A stretch of DNA of 64,000 nucleotides. Source: Fennellomyces sp. T-0311 (Eukaryota; Mucoromycota; Mucoromycetes; Mucorales; Lichtheimiaceae). The stretch covers positions 1 through 64,000 of the forward strand of contig JALLLT010000072.1 in assembly GCA_025266875.1 (NCBI GenBank), written 5' to 3'. The translations under genes were made by a program, and so were the position numbers. This document shows positions 50,411-61,459 of the stretch, one piece after another (position 1 is the stretch's first letter; every line of letters starts with the position of its first letter). The notes beneath the pieces are model-generated. The model searched no databases. It had not been told where the DNA came from and saw nothing but the letters and a program-made list of their open reading frames with translations.

Positions 50411-50907
50411 TCACTGTAAAAAATCCTAGTGTAACATAAAATTATACAAAGTCTTGTGTCGTATCCTGACATACCAGTCATCTATTGTCTACATACCTTT
50501 CCATCTCAGCCTTTGTTACATCCGTTCCTTTATTTCGACATCAACAACCGCACAGTTATCTATTGGCCTGTTCACTGACTTGTGCGTGAGTCAGAGACCT
50601 TGATCTGGGTTCAGACTTCAAGAAGGACCATTCACGTTAACTCAGTCTCTGCATGATTATCCGCTCCTTCGTAATAAGGCAGTATGGTCCTTAGGGATTA
50701 CGGCGATAACACGGATTCGGCTCTGATAGAAAAGCATTCACCTTCTCCGTCCCGACTCATCGTCATTATAAATAGAGAGTAGTTTTCTTCAATAAAATAT
50801 AATCTTATTTTGGTCTCGCCATTCTAAAGCCTTTCCTCGTTGAAGCGATACCACATCTTGTAAAATCCTGTGTAAACTGCCATTTTACAAGAAATCTTTT
50901 TACAGTT
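50411..50907 (+). mobile_element. Short inverted-repeat element (about 93 bp) interrupted by a solo LTR
   Basis: If the LTR and one target duplication are removed, about 93 bp remain, with ends ACTGTAAAAAAT (from 50413) and, in inverse orientation, ACTGTAAAAAGAT (ending about 50906). TA dinucleotides lie just outside (50409-50410 and 50908-50909). This looks like a Tc1/mariner-type miniature element; its left end is shared with 12110-12134. Confidence 0.45.
50457..50855 (+). mobile_element. Solo LTR, copy 2, with perfect 5-bp target duplication
   Basis: 399 bp from TGTCGTATCC to GCGATACCACA, flanked on both sides by TCTTG (50452-50456 and 50856-50860). It has a TATAAATA box at about 50767 and an AATAAAA signal at about 50791. 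It is highly similar to the LTR at 18876-19272 in the same orientation. The 5-bp duplication and TG..CA ends fit a Ty3/gypsy- or Ty1/copia-type element that has lost its body by LTR recombination. Confidence 0.9.
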
Positions 50908-51909
50908 TATAGACCGACCAGCAGTTTTACAGACATGGATAGCAAGATACTATGTTCAAACCATCCCTACGTATTTCTCACTGCTTTACCTGAACGTTTT
51001 CGATGGCTACCATTGTCAACCACTGTATAATATCTTCTTATCTGCGGTAGTACCTAAGCCAAGAAATTCTTACATCGAAGTCGCACTGGTGCCGGAGAGC
51101 ATACCCTCGCTACAGTGCATTTACATACACAACACGATACCAAATTTAGTATAGAACTTGATTCTGACAACAACGCAATATCCATTGAGATGATACTTAT
51201 GGACGAACGCAATGGAAAGGTAGACAATGATCGTTTGTTGAATGGTATATGTGAATAGAAATGGTCAAGATAAATCTGTAAAATGCTTTAGCGTCAAAAA
51301 GGCTAAGTATTTCACCAATTTAAAAAAAAAATACGCATGTGCACTATAGATTCATTGGCATTTATGCTTACGAAGAGGAGCAAGACCTTATTTAAACATC
51401 ATCTGATTGATGGGATTCAGTTGATTTAAAAGTGTGGTCGTGAGTATCGTTCCCGGTATTATTTCTCACGATATCAAGTTATTGCTTGATTCCTTACCGA
51501 TATATGCTGACTTTATTCATTGCAATAACATGGTATGTCATATACAGATTACTAAAAACCGATACGTCCAAACGAATGAGCGTTCAACCATAGAGTACGA
51601 AACAGCGATCATGTGACCAATTTTGCATGACAAAATCATCTTACCATGAGGATCATATTTCAACTTTTTCACGTATTACATCTTTTCTACACCATACGTG
51701 TGTAACTTTATTGGATCGTACGATGCTATTGTCCAGGAATCGCCGTTGTCCAAGCATCAGACTCTTACCTGTAAGGTTATCCTAAAATACGAATACAACA
51801 CCACCACGGAAGGATAACCAAGTTATTTATTGACCATCCAATTTCGTAATAAGCCATACGACTTTTTATAAATTACAAAATGCTACAGAGTATAGCAAAA
51901 CTAGCTATC
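50908..51909. other. Stretch without recognisable genes
   Basis: AT-rich sequence between the LTR and the next F-box relic. A frame at 51434-51616 resembles nothing known. Some of it may be the decayed 5' flank of the relic. Confidence 0.35.
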
Positions 51910-53728
51910 AATGACGAAAAGTCATGACCGGAAAAAGCTCAACATAGCGAACGAAGACAAGTCTATAGCACACCACATCAGCAAACGGATACTTGGCTTC
52001 TGGAAAAAATTACCATGAACAAGGTCTATATGTGACAGCATTGGACGTATATCAATGCGTTCTATGTAATGTACTGCAATATAACCCCAAACACCCTCAA
52101 CTACAACAAGAAGTACAGCAAGTTTCAGTCATACTCTCGGAAATTCAGCATAATCTTTACACGATTTCATACGATGTCTGTGAATTGGTTTTCCGATACC
52201 TTGAGATCAAGGACAAATGGCGATGTGCCATACTTTGCAAACAATTGTGTACTATTATTGGAAACTTGCCAAAGTTCTGGGTTCAATTTATCCAACTGGT
52301 GCAAACCAGCCGACCAGGGAGAATCTACGGATTACCTCCTGTCACGCCAGGAGACTTTGTTCTTGATATGTCTCATTACTACACTTCGGACGATGAGATA
52401 CTTCCGTTTCTGGGATATTGGAATGATCATAGCATCAGAAAATTATGTAAATTTGACTCTTTCTTGGAAAAAGTTCAACCGCTAACAAATGCTTTAAAGT
52501 TATCCAACAATTGTTTGCTTTTGATGCGAATTCAAGTTTGGTGATACCAGTGATACATTCAATGATCATATTGCTAAAACAAGTGGAATTTCTTGGGTAC
52601 AAATTTCATGCTTCCGCCTCGCTTAATGGCCTTCGGGTTCTCGCTCCACTTTGGAACATCTGTCAATTATGTCCAAGTCAGCGGAAACCGAGTCAATGCT
52701 AATCAAGCCAATATTATCGCCAGAATACGAAACCTAATCAACCGAAATATCGATATAGCGTAACTGCTCAATGCTGTTTTCTTCCCATAAAATCATCCAG
52801 ATTACGTTTTACAAACAGCGAAGAAGGAAAACATCGAATCGTCGACATTGGGTCATACTACAGCATTGTGCGCCAATGTCCATCCTTGGAGCAATCGTTT
52901 TTAGGAATCGGTGGGCTTCCATATCAGGGCCACTGCACTTAACTTCCTGCTACTCAAATCGGCCGTCATGACAAGCACAGGCGTGTTGGAGCTTCCTAAA
53001 GATGTAACGATTCGACTTGACGAAGGAGAACCGGTTCGGTCATCGTTGGAAGGACCCCATACATTTATGTGTCCTGTTCTATTTGGGGAGAACTGTACAA
53101 AGCCTTGGAACTTCTCTACACGAACTGTCATGGCGCGTTACTTGGTTGCGTTGCGAAATCGGTTACTACAGATTACCACGTCTTCGGGAATTACACTTCA
53201 TAGTTGTAGAAGAAGAATCTCGTATGTTTTCAGATCGTATCGAACGACCACATACTATATCAACATTGGAAGCACTTTTCTCGGGGTTGCCCATCGCTTA
53301 AAGTGATAGAGATCAGATACATCTACAGTGGATCGATGCTTTCAAAACACTTTACAACGCGTGACACTTTTCCGCTACCTGACGGAGCGGTACTCATGGC
53401 CATTGCAAAAGGATGTCCATTACTTCCCCAATTGAAGATTACCAGGCAATATCATTGCACATCCGATATATTACATGAGCTTGATGTGACTGGAAGCTCC
53501 AAACTCATCTGTCTGGAAGTCGATATGGAGCAACGGAATATACCCACACTTCTAGACAAGCTTGCTGCTTTACAAGTACTGCATCTTCGCAACGATCACA
53601 TGAGTCAAGTAGATCCATTGCCTCGAGCTGATGATGCGATCATCCGGCGTGTCCTTCATGGCCGACGGGATTTCCTCACAATGGTATTTGAGTATACTAC
53701 ACATGCTTGGTCGTTCAATGCTATCTAG
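51910..53728 (+). pseudogene. TPR-F-box-LRR pseudogene, heavily diverged
   Basis: The open stretch 51993-52544 has a TPR-like segment (NYHEQGLYVTALDVYQCVL), an F-box-like segment (YTISYDVCELVFRYLEIKDKWRCAILCKQL) and the family's SIRKLCK motif where the intact gene has its intron. It has no usable ATG in frame. Downstream pieces in other frames match LRR parts (HTISTLEALFSGLP near 53240-53290; AVLMAIAKGCPLLPQLKI and LHLRNDH in 53303-53728). The order and spacing agree with the intact gene, but several frameshifts and stops separate the parts. Confidence 0.65.
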
Positions 53729-56030
53729 CATATTTAATAGCTATGAAGATCTTGTTTCAATATTACTTGTACGTATTAAGGGAAAAGATTGTGCTAAAGA
53801 TTAAGCGTTTGTTCGACTAGTGATTGATCGAGTGATTGTTCAGCACTTGATCATCAGGAAAAGTATCTACGATAATTCCCGTATATCAATATAACGTTGA
53901 TGAAGCACTACCGAAAGCATCTCACAGCAGCACAGCGGATCGATTGGCGCACGTTCATCCAATACTAAGCCTACCTACGATCCTTTCCATTTAAAGAGTT
54001 ACCATTTACTGCGATCTACTCAGCAGAAATACCATACCGAGTATAGCATACGAATTCATACTCATGGCCATGCGCTTTACCATAGCGGTACGAATCCTAT
54101 TTCATGGAGAAAGATGATTACAGCGCTCCAAAATATTTTTAGAAGTTTTCAGCAAACAAATATTCCCTTCGGTATCTGTGATTAGGCGCAGGCATTGTGC
54201 GTTTCAAGGGCCCAAGTTCTGAAACCTTGGCCAGCAAAGTGGAGGGGTTCATCGAGTGCATACAGGAATTAAATCGTGAAGCAATGTCCGAAAGTTAAAT
54301 GGGCAAATGTCAGCAAGAGTTAATCGTGGGCAAGTGTTTTAGAGTATGTGTCTTCTCACAAGTAACTGAGCTGCATACAATATGCACAAGTTTCAAGTTT
54401 TAAAGCCGGCTTGGGTTGAGGCAAGCCGCGCAGCCACTGTCAATCTGTTTTAGGAAAGTGTAGGATGATGCATTGCGTAACATCTTGACCGTGCGTTGGG
54501 AAGGAAAAAGCCCCGCTGAAATCCATGTCTCAACAAATAGGCGCTGACATGTGAACATGTCTGATCCTATTATAGATATTTGCCTATTAATGCAAACGAA
54601 AACAGTGACGCCCATCAATCCGATGATCTAAATGATTTGCAGGGGAAGGAAGTGTATACGTTTGCTGCTTGGCAAAGCGGTTGCTATCCATAGAAACAAA
54701 CTTTGCCACCAAATATGGTTACACTTGCAAATGTGGTGCAGTCGATAAGCTACATGAGTTTTTTACTGCGAATATATGATCTAGACTAAGCCCATTGCAC
54801 ATTAATCTACAAATTGCGATAAAATGTATGGCGACCCGAGGTTGGGTAAAAGAAACGTGGCGATAATGTATCGAACAGCTGTGCTACCAGAAATTAATAA
54901 ACTTGTTGGAAGGACGAATTTAATAAAAATCACGGAATGAGTTGGCAAATATTCTCACGATGCGCTACGTTGCATATTCGTTCATCCAGCATGCCAGCGC
55001 TCGTAATTATAGGCACACATTTGCTTGGCTTGCATCAAGAGAAAGAGAAGCGACTTGTGAGGTTAGGGTCGTCACAGATGTGTTTGGTACCAATATATCA
55101 CACATGAAAGTGACGCAGTCTGATCCATAAACAAGGGTAACCCGATCAGAAAAACAAATGAATTAAAAATGATCATCATTGTTGAAAAAAAGCCAGAATA
55201 TTCATCAAGTGATGAAACATACACGGTCGGGATCGTATAGTATACGAACATTTTGGAAGGGGTGGTGGGATCAGATCAGAAAAGTTATGATCAACCCACT
55301 TTCTCCCCCCTTCCTAATCCTTTCGTCTCCTTCAGGAAGCGGCGGACACCGCCACGAAAGAGAGTTGTGTGAGTGTGTTGTTTGACGCCACCCTCATGCA
55401 TATCTCTCACTCAATGCGCGTGCCTGCTGATCCGAAGTCGAGAAATCGGGTGACTCCCAATTTGGGTGTTGGTGGCCATCAGCCGATTATTGCAGTTCGG
55501 ATAAAAATAGCATGCGACTTGGAGTTGAGTATGTGTATGCGCGCAATGGAAGAAAATGTTGGATATAGGAGAGGTGGCTATACTTTTTTCTAACACGGAG
55601 TACGTTGCCTTTTTGTTGGTTAGTCCAACAAAGGAGAGGGTGAGTGAGAAAAAAAATTGACGGCAACAGGTCCCAGACAAGTGAGCGACAATATCTACCT
55701 TTCCTATTGGCCGCCTTTTCTCGTACCACACCCATCCCCTTTGTTGACGGGTCGTACCACCCATAGGACAAAGAGAGGAAAGGAAGAAAGGATCGCGTGA
55801 GCCAGGTGACGTCTATTATCTGCCCCCTCGCCTTCTTGCTTAACTTTGCAGCCCCAAACAAGGCTGCTCCTCTGGTACAGTAACCTAATATGGAGTTGCA
55901 ACTGTGGGAGAACACTCAAGTGTGTTTTTTTTTCATCCCCCGTCAACTTATATAGATCCTTTCATCTTTCGTCTCTTTTCTTCTTTTCCTTTGTTGTCAT
56001 CTTTTTTTTACCCCTCGCTTGCTATACACG
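53729..56030. other. Boundary between the right accessory region and the core island
   Basis: About 2.3 kb with no recognised gene. Open frames near 55411-55946 (minus) lack domains and overlap the likely promoter of the FHA-RING gene. The pyrimidine-rich tract at about 55960-56015 directly before the ATG at 56031 resembles a fungal core promoter or leader. Confidence 0.4.
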
Positions 56031-57590
56031 ATGGCTGATTTCATCTGCCTTGCAGTGGCATCACAATACCCTGAACATACCGCCGAGCCCGCATCGTCGT
56101 CCTCGTTTCGCTTGAACGCTTCTTCCCTTTTGGGCCGCCGCCAATCCAAATGCTCCGAGATGCAGCATACTGTAGACGAGAATGTCTCGATGCACGTCCG
56201 CATCGTCCCCAGCATAGACAATCCACGACGTTCTCTTATCTTTGATGTTGTGGATCGACAGCTCAAAGCTGGCACCGTGGTCAAGATTGGCCGGTTTACG
56301 GATCGATCCATTACCAACAACCACATTTCCTTCAAGAGCAAAGTCGTTTCGCGGACTCACTGCGAAATCTGGCTTGATGCTGAAGATGGCAAGGTAATTG
56401 TATTTTATCAGCAGATCACACGCTGAAGGTGCTCATGTGTTTTGATATGAAAATATAGCTTTATATTCGGGATACTAAATCATCTTCAGGCACATTTGTC
56501 AATCACAGTCGATTAAGTGGTGCAAATCAAGAAAGCCGTCCCGTAGAAATCCATGATGGAGACATTGTTCAACTGGGAGTAGACTATCAAGGCGGCGTGG
56601 AGGAAATGTACCGAGCAGTCAAGATGCGCTTTGAACTGAATCGCCGCCCCCAGCAGCTGTTCAATTCATCCACATTCAAGCAACTTGTCCAGAAAGAGGA
56701 GGATGAGGATCACGGACATAGCGTTGACGAATGCTGCATCTGCTTGTACGCCATGGCTCCTTTCCAGGCACTTTTCGTGGCCCCTTGCTGCCATACCTAT
56801 CACTTCAAATGCATCAGACCCCTTCTGGAAAGCTACCCTGGCTTTCAGTGCCCGCTCTGTCGCACGTATTCCGATCTGGAAGCCAGCGTCGAGGAAGTTA
56901 CATCGGATGATCCACAACCTACCGACACAACACCTGTTCAACAGCACGACGAAGAAGAAGCTAGATCAGGAGATCCATCATATCATCCAGACCCCTTGGA
57001 TACCACCCTTGTGCTTTCACCCTCAAACCTGTCGGGAATCCTGTCAAACCCGTCGTCGCCATCAGGTAATTGATCACTCTATTTTGCGGGAGATGATTCG
57101 CAAGGAGGATATATAGTTTAACAATCATATGTTTTTTTATTATTATTAAGGTCAACAAGAGGAACAACATCAAGTAGCGGAAGGTCCACGTCCGGAAGGA
57201 ACGACGACACGTAGAAACTCGGAACATCAACGAAGAAACACAGCCACCAACTTTGTCGACAAGTTGAAAATGGCATTTTCATCATCTGAAAAGAAAGAAA
57301 AGCATCAGCAACAACGACGTCGATCCACGATAAGACCATTGTCGTATCCGAATCTTTGGCGACGGGACGATTCGGAGAACGAAGAAGATGAATCTGATGA
57401 TCGGCCGCAGGCAGCTGGATCATCTCCTTCGTCATCATCGTGTGCTTCACCGTCATCCAGCCCTCCTCACCCATCCGCCGGTCTTTTAACACGCACGCTA
57501 TCCGCCCAGTCCAGCAGTAGTCCTCCTCATCTTGCCGATATTGCTGAAGAATCAACTACCGAATTATCAAGGCCTGTTACCATGAATTAG
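56031..57590 (+). CDS. FHA-RING E3 ubiquitin ligase, Dma1/Chfr family
   Basis: In yeasts this family (Dma1, Dma2) ubiquitinates septation, spindle-position and septin regulators. Exons 56031-56393, 56459-57065 and a third starting after the TTATTAAG acceptor at about 57150 give in-frame fusion. The FHA domain covers about residues 65-165: VVKIGRFTDR, ISFKSKVVSRTHCEIW, SSSGTFVNHSRLSG, GDIVQLG, with the phosphothreonine-binding Arg and Ser-x-x-His. The RING-H2 finger is at about residues 212-256 (CCICLYAMAPFQALFVAPCCHTYHFKCI, CPLCR). The C-terminal third is Ser/Pro-rich and probably unstructured. The ATG at 56031 was preferred over one at 56019 because of its context after the pyrimidine tract. 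Confidence 0.92.
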
Positions 57591-57849
57591 TCTTTTTCCC
57601 CCCTTTCACTGTATTATATTATCATCTCGTTATCTCACATTGCCCCTCCCTTCACAAACTCCCTTTTTTTCTTTCTTTCTCGATATGCTGTAATTACTCT
57701 GCTCACACATTTTTTTCTGTGCCGATTAACATTGTCCACAAGAAAATAATAATAATCTCTCGTTCTTCCTTTTTTGATAATGCTTTCTCTATTTAGTAGG
57801 ATGTATTATGTACAATTTTTGTGTAATGTATGAGAGGGGGTATGCAAAA

Positions 57850-60196
57850 TCACGTCTTTTTCTTTTTCCTTTGCCGTGTAGTTGGTCCTGCTGTTAGACT
57901 ATCCGCACTGGTGATAGCAAACTCGCTAGCATGGTCGTAGGTGCGCTTCATTGGCTTCTTTGGCTTTTCCTTTTTGTTGTTCATGCCTGGCATTCGTTCC
58001 TGCTTGGCATCCTTTTTCTTCTTTCCTTTGCTGGTTTCCTGGAGCTTGGATGGTGCCTCACGTAACGCAAATGACTTTGCCATATGACCTAGGTGGAGCT
58101 TCCTGACATGGAAGATATGCTTTTCTGCAGCAGCGTGCGTTGCATAGGCTCGCATGCTGGACCAATAAGCTTTGCGCGCCAACAAGACATTCTACCCACA
58201 CCAACATTACATGAGGTCATGCATCTTTTGCATGTGTATCAAACTTTACCTCTTCATTCTGCAAAACATATTGCTCCATCTTGTTTTGAAGGTCCTGCGC
58301 TGGTGTTTGGTAATCCGCCTTGGGTGAAAGCGACGATAAGATGTTCTCGAAGGTGACTGGTTCGGGATAAAGCGCTTGTGCCTTCAGAATGTCCAGATAC
58401 TCCATTTCGCTGGGAAGGAGAAACAGCGCTGCACTACCTGCCTTTCCCAGACGGGCTGTGCGACCCACACGATGCACATAATCTTTCAGGTCGGTGGGAG
58501 GATCATACTGGATAATGCGGTCCACGTCAGGCATATCCAAACCGCGTGCAGCAACATCTGTACATAACAGGACGCCCGATGACGTCTGGCTGAACTGGGT
58601 ATATGACTGTGTACGTGCTTTTTGATCCAGCTCACCATGCAATCGGAACACAGGGACATCGCCCAACAAATGGCTCATCAAGTATCCCAAGTCCATCTCG
58701 TCAACATCCATCTTTTTCTTCTCGTCAACCTTGCCCATGATCTTGTTCAAAGCCTTGCTCATCACCTTATCTTCATCGTTATCGTCATCATCGTCCTTGT
58801 CGTCGTCCTCCTGTTGTTGTTTGCCCGCATTGCCAAATAGGGTGTAATGGAAATCCACAGAGTCACAGCAGGATAAAAATACAATGACCTTGCTTGTCTT
58901 GGCTCGTTTACGTTGCGCATCCCAAAAACAGGAACGAATCAACGTCGCAAGTGTAACAAGTCGCAGTTTGGCGGGTGTAATAGTGTATGTCTGCTTCAAC
59001 TGGTTGGGCGTTGAATACTTTTCCGTTGTTGTCTTGTCCTCCATTGTTTCGTCAGTGCCGCTGATAAATACCGGACGATCCAATGCCACGCCCGCCAAAT
59101 GCTTGACATCGTCTCGAAGCGTTGCAGAGCATAGCACCGTTTGTCGCTTGCTGGGCCAAAACTTGGTCTTAAGCGCGGCTTCGAACTTGGGCTCGGGTGC
59201 TTGCTTTGTACGTTCATCGATGATCTTCATAATCTTGGTCAGCGTCTCTTCGAATCCAAGATCCAACAAGCGATCGGCTTCGTCGAGGATAAGCCAACGT
59301 AACTGACGAACATTGAAACTTTGAGTGTTCTCCAAATGATCCAACAAACGACCGGGAGTGCTGACAAGCACATTCACACCTTTGCGCAGTCGAGCCTTTT
59401 CCTTGTTTTTGTTTTCACCACCAATCAGCATGCCCGGAACGATCCAGTGCAACCGACGCACGTCTTGCGATCTAGGCACGTTCACCAGCTTGGATAAGAC
59501 TTGAGTGACTTGCTGAGCCAATTCACGGGTAGGCGTCAAAACGATGGCCACCGTTCCAATGGAACGATCACCAAATCCAGCATAGTCACTGGTCACAGTC
59601 GATGCTTGCAACAATCGGTTTACGACCGGCAATAAATACGTCAACGTCTTGCCTGAACCTGTTTCGGCTTGAACGACAGCATCCACGTCGTGATCCGGGA
59701 TAGTTGCGTTGAGTACAGTACGCGAAGGTCCCAGCAGTGTTGGAATGGCCTTTCTTTGAACATTCGTAGGTGCTTCGACACTTAATTTGTTGCCGAGAAG
59801 AGTGCAGAGATCTGTCTCGATGCCCAAACCCGTGAACGTTGTGCTGTCTGCAACAGGTGCGTTGCTGGGAATGTCGCTCACTTTCTTTTTGTTTTTCGTC
59901 AATGGCTGTCTGATCTCGGGGTTGGACGTAAAGATCGACGAAAGAACTTGGTTTCTTCCATGAACAAGTTTGTTCTGGATCGATGATTGTTGATCTTGTT
60001 GCTGATCGCTGTTCGACTTTTCTACAGGCTTTGCGATTGCTGGCTTTGCAACGACTGGCTTTGCAACAACCGATTTTGCAATAACCGGTTTCGATGTTGT
60101 CGAGGCAACAGACTTCTTCTTGCGAAACGCGACGCTGGCCTTCTTGACATTTGGCTTGCCAAAGTTGATCAGCAACCCGTCGTCTTCCTCTGCCAT
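57850..60196 (-). CDS. DBP7: DEAD-box RNA helicase of 60S ribosome assembly, DBP7 family
   Basis: Nucleolar ATP-dependent RNA helicase (DDX31 in animals) needed for large ribosomal subunit maturation. Two exons, 60196-58250 and 58191-57850, encode 762 aa. Motifs in order: the Q-motif region ([13 protein letters not shown]), I (AETGSGKT), Ia (PTRELAQQ), Ib (TPGRLLDHL), II ([14 protein letters not shown]), III (SATL), V ([14 protein letters not shown]), VI ([14 protein letters not shown]). The N-terminus has a run of VVAKPV-like repeats, and an acidic Asp-rich insertion ([10 protein letters not shown]) interrupts the second RecA domain. The C-terminus is Lys-rich ([11 protein letters not shown]). 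It converges with the FHA-RING gene and diverges from NSE1 with 264 bp between starts. Confidence 0.95.
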
Positions 60197-60460
60197 TACG
60201 GAAAAAGTTGATCTAGGGAAAAAGAGTTGTTTGTGAAGAAAATTTTGATTTTTTTTTTAATATGCGCTTGAGATGCATGTATCCAATGCCATGGTAACCT
60301 ATTACTATGGAAACATGCTTAGAGATAGGTATATAGTTATGCTCTTGTCCGCTTATTTATGATGAGTTGGCAGTATTTCGATCATTGTACTCTGCATAAA
60401 CCTCGGTATTTCCTAGTCCAAACATTTTTTTTGACAGCAACTACACCTTTTTCATAGACC
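60197..60460. promoter_or_regulatory. Divergent promoter of DBP7 and NSE1
   Basis: The 264 bp between the two start codons must serve both genes. They encode a ribosome-assembly factor and an SMC5/6 subunit. No specific element was recognised. Confidence 0.45.
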
Positions 60461-61394
60461 ATGTCCGGTTTCGTAGCCAGTAGTGCCCCTGATTCTTCCA
60501 ATGGAATTGAAGCCAATTACAATGACACCCATCGACTCTTTTTACAAACCATGTTATCGCATCGGATACTTACGGAAGATCAAGCTCAAGATCTTTATGA
60601 CAAGATTTGCCAACTAACAAACAGTACGTCGCTTACAATGTTTTCTTGATCGACCATTCAAACTTACTTTAAAAGTCGAGCGCGAGGATTATGTCGAATT
60701 CATTTCTACCATCAATCATGAAATCAGTGACATTGACATGACATTGCGAAGAGCACGCGACGAACGCGATGGATCAGCAATTATTGCTTTGGTATGATTT
60801 CACCGTGACGATAACAAACGCGAACTAATAGCGTGTGGTTTCCAGGTCAATACAAAAGAGGACGAGGTGGCACAGATAGCAACGACATATACTCCAAGCG
60901 AAATCACGTATTTCCGTCAAATGGTAAGCCAACCGTGCTGATAAACAAAAAAGGAGACTGACTTGCTGCGATAGCTTGAATTAGCAGTGATGGCAGATGA
61001 TGAGAAGTACGCGGTTGGCTCCATGGTAGCATTACGGTTAGGCCAACAAATGAAGCCTCCGATTTCACAAAAGGATACACAAACATTGATTGATCGACTG
61101 GCAGAAGATGGTTGGATCTGTCTTACGCCTGATGGTTCATCCTATACCATCGATTCCAGAGGTGTCCTAGAGCTTCGGGATTATTTGCGTGAACAATACG
61201 GCGACGTTATCAGAAACTGTGATTTCTGCAAGGAGATTATCATGATGGGTGAACGATGTGAACGCCAGAACTGCCCCGTCCGTATCCACCGGCATTGTGC
61301 CGATGCTCACTTCCGGGACGGCCAGATGCAGTGTCCCACCTGTTCTTCTAGCTGGTCCAGAGGTAATACTTTTGGACTCGGTTTACCATTGTAA
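60461..61394 (+). CDS. NSE1: SMC5/6 complex subunit Nse1 (RING-like E3)
   Basis: Nse1 pairs with Nse3 and Nse4 at the SMC5/6 head in DNA repair and has a ubiquitin-ligase-type variant RING. Exons 60461-60623, 60676-60791, 60846-60923 and 60975-61394 encode 258 aa, close to the family's usual length. Winged-helix sequence occupies the first two thirds (HRLFLQTMLSHRILTEDQAQ, EITYFRQMLELAVM, DRLAEDGWICL). The C-terminus carries the RING-like finger CDFCKEIIMMGERCERQNCPVRIH..C..CPTC. The convergent neighbour ends only 65 bp beyond its stop codon. Confidence 0.93.
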
Positions 61395-61459
61395 AATTTT
61401 GATGTGGTTGTTTTTTATATAAAAAGAAAAAGAGAGAGGGAGAGAGAAAGCCATATGTT

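Noticed and set aside
55411..55946. Minus-strand gene upstream of the FHA-RING gene
   Set aside because: The overlapping frames have biased low-complexity sequence, no domain and no splice logic, and they lie in the expected promoter.
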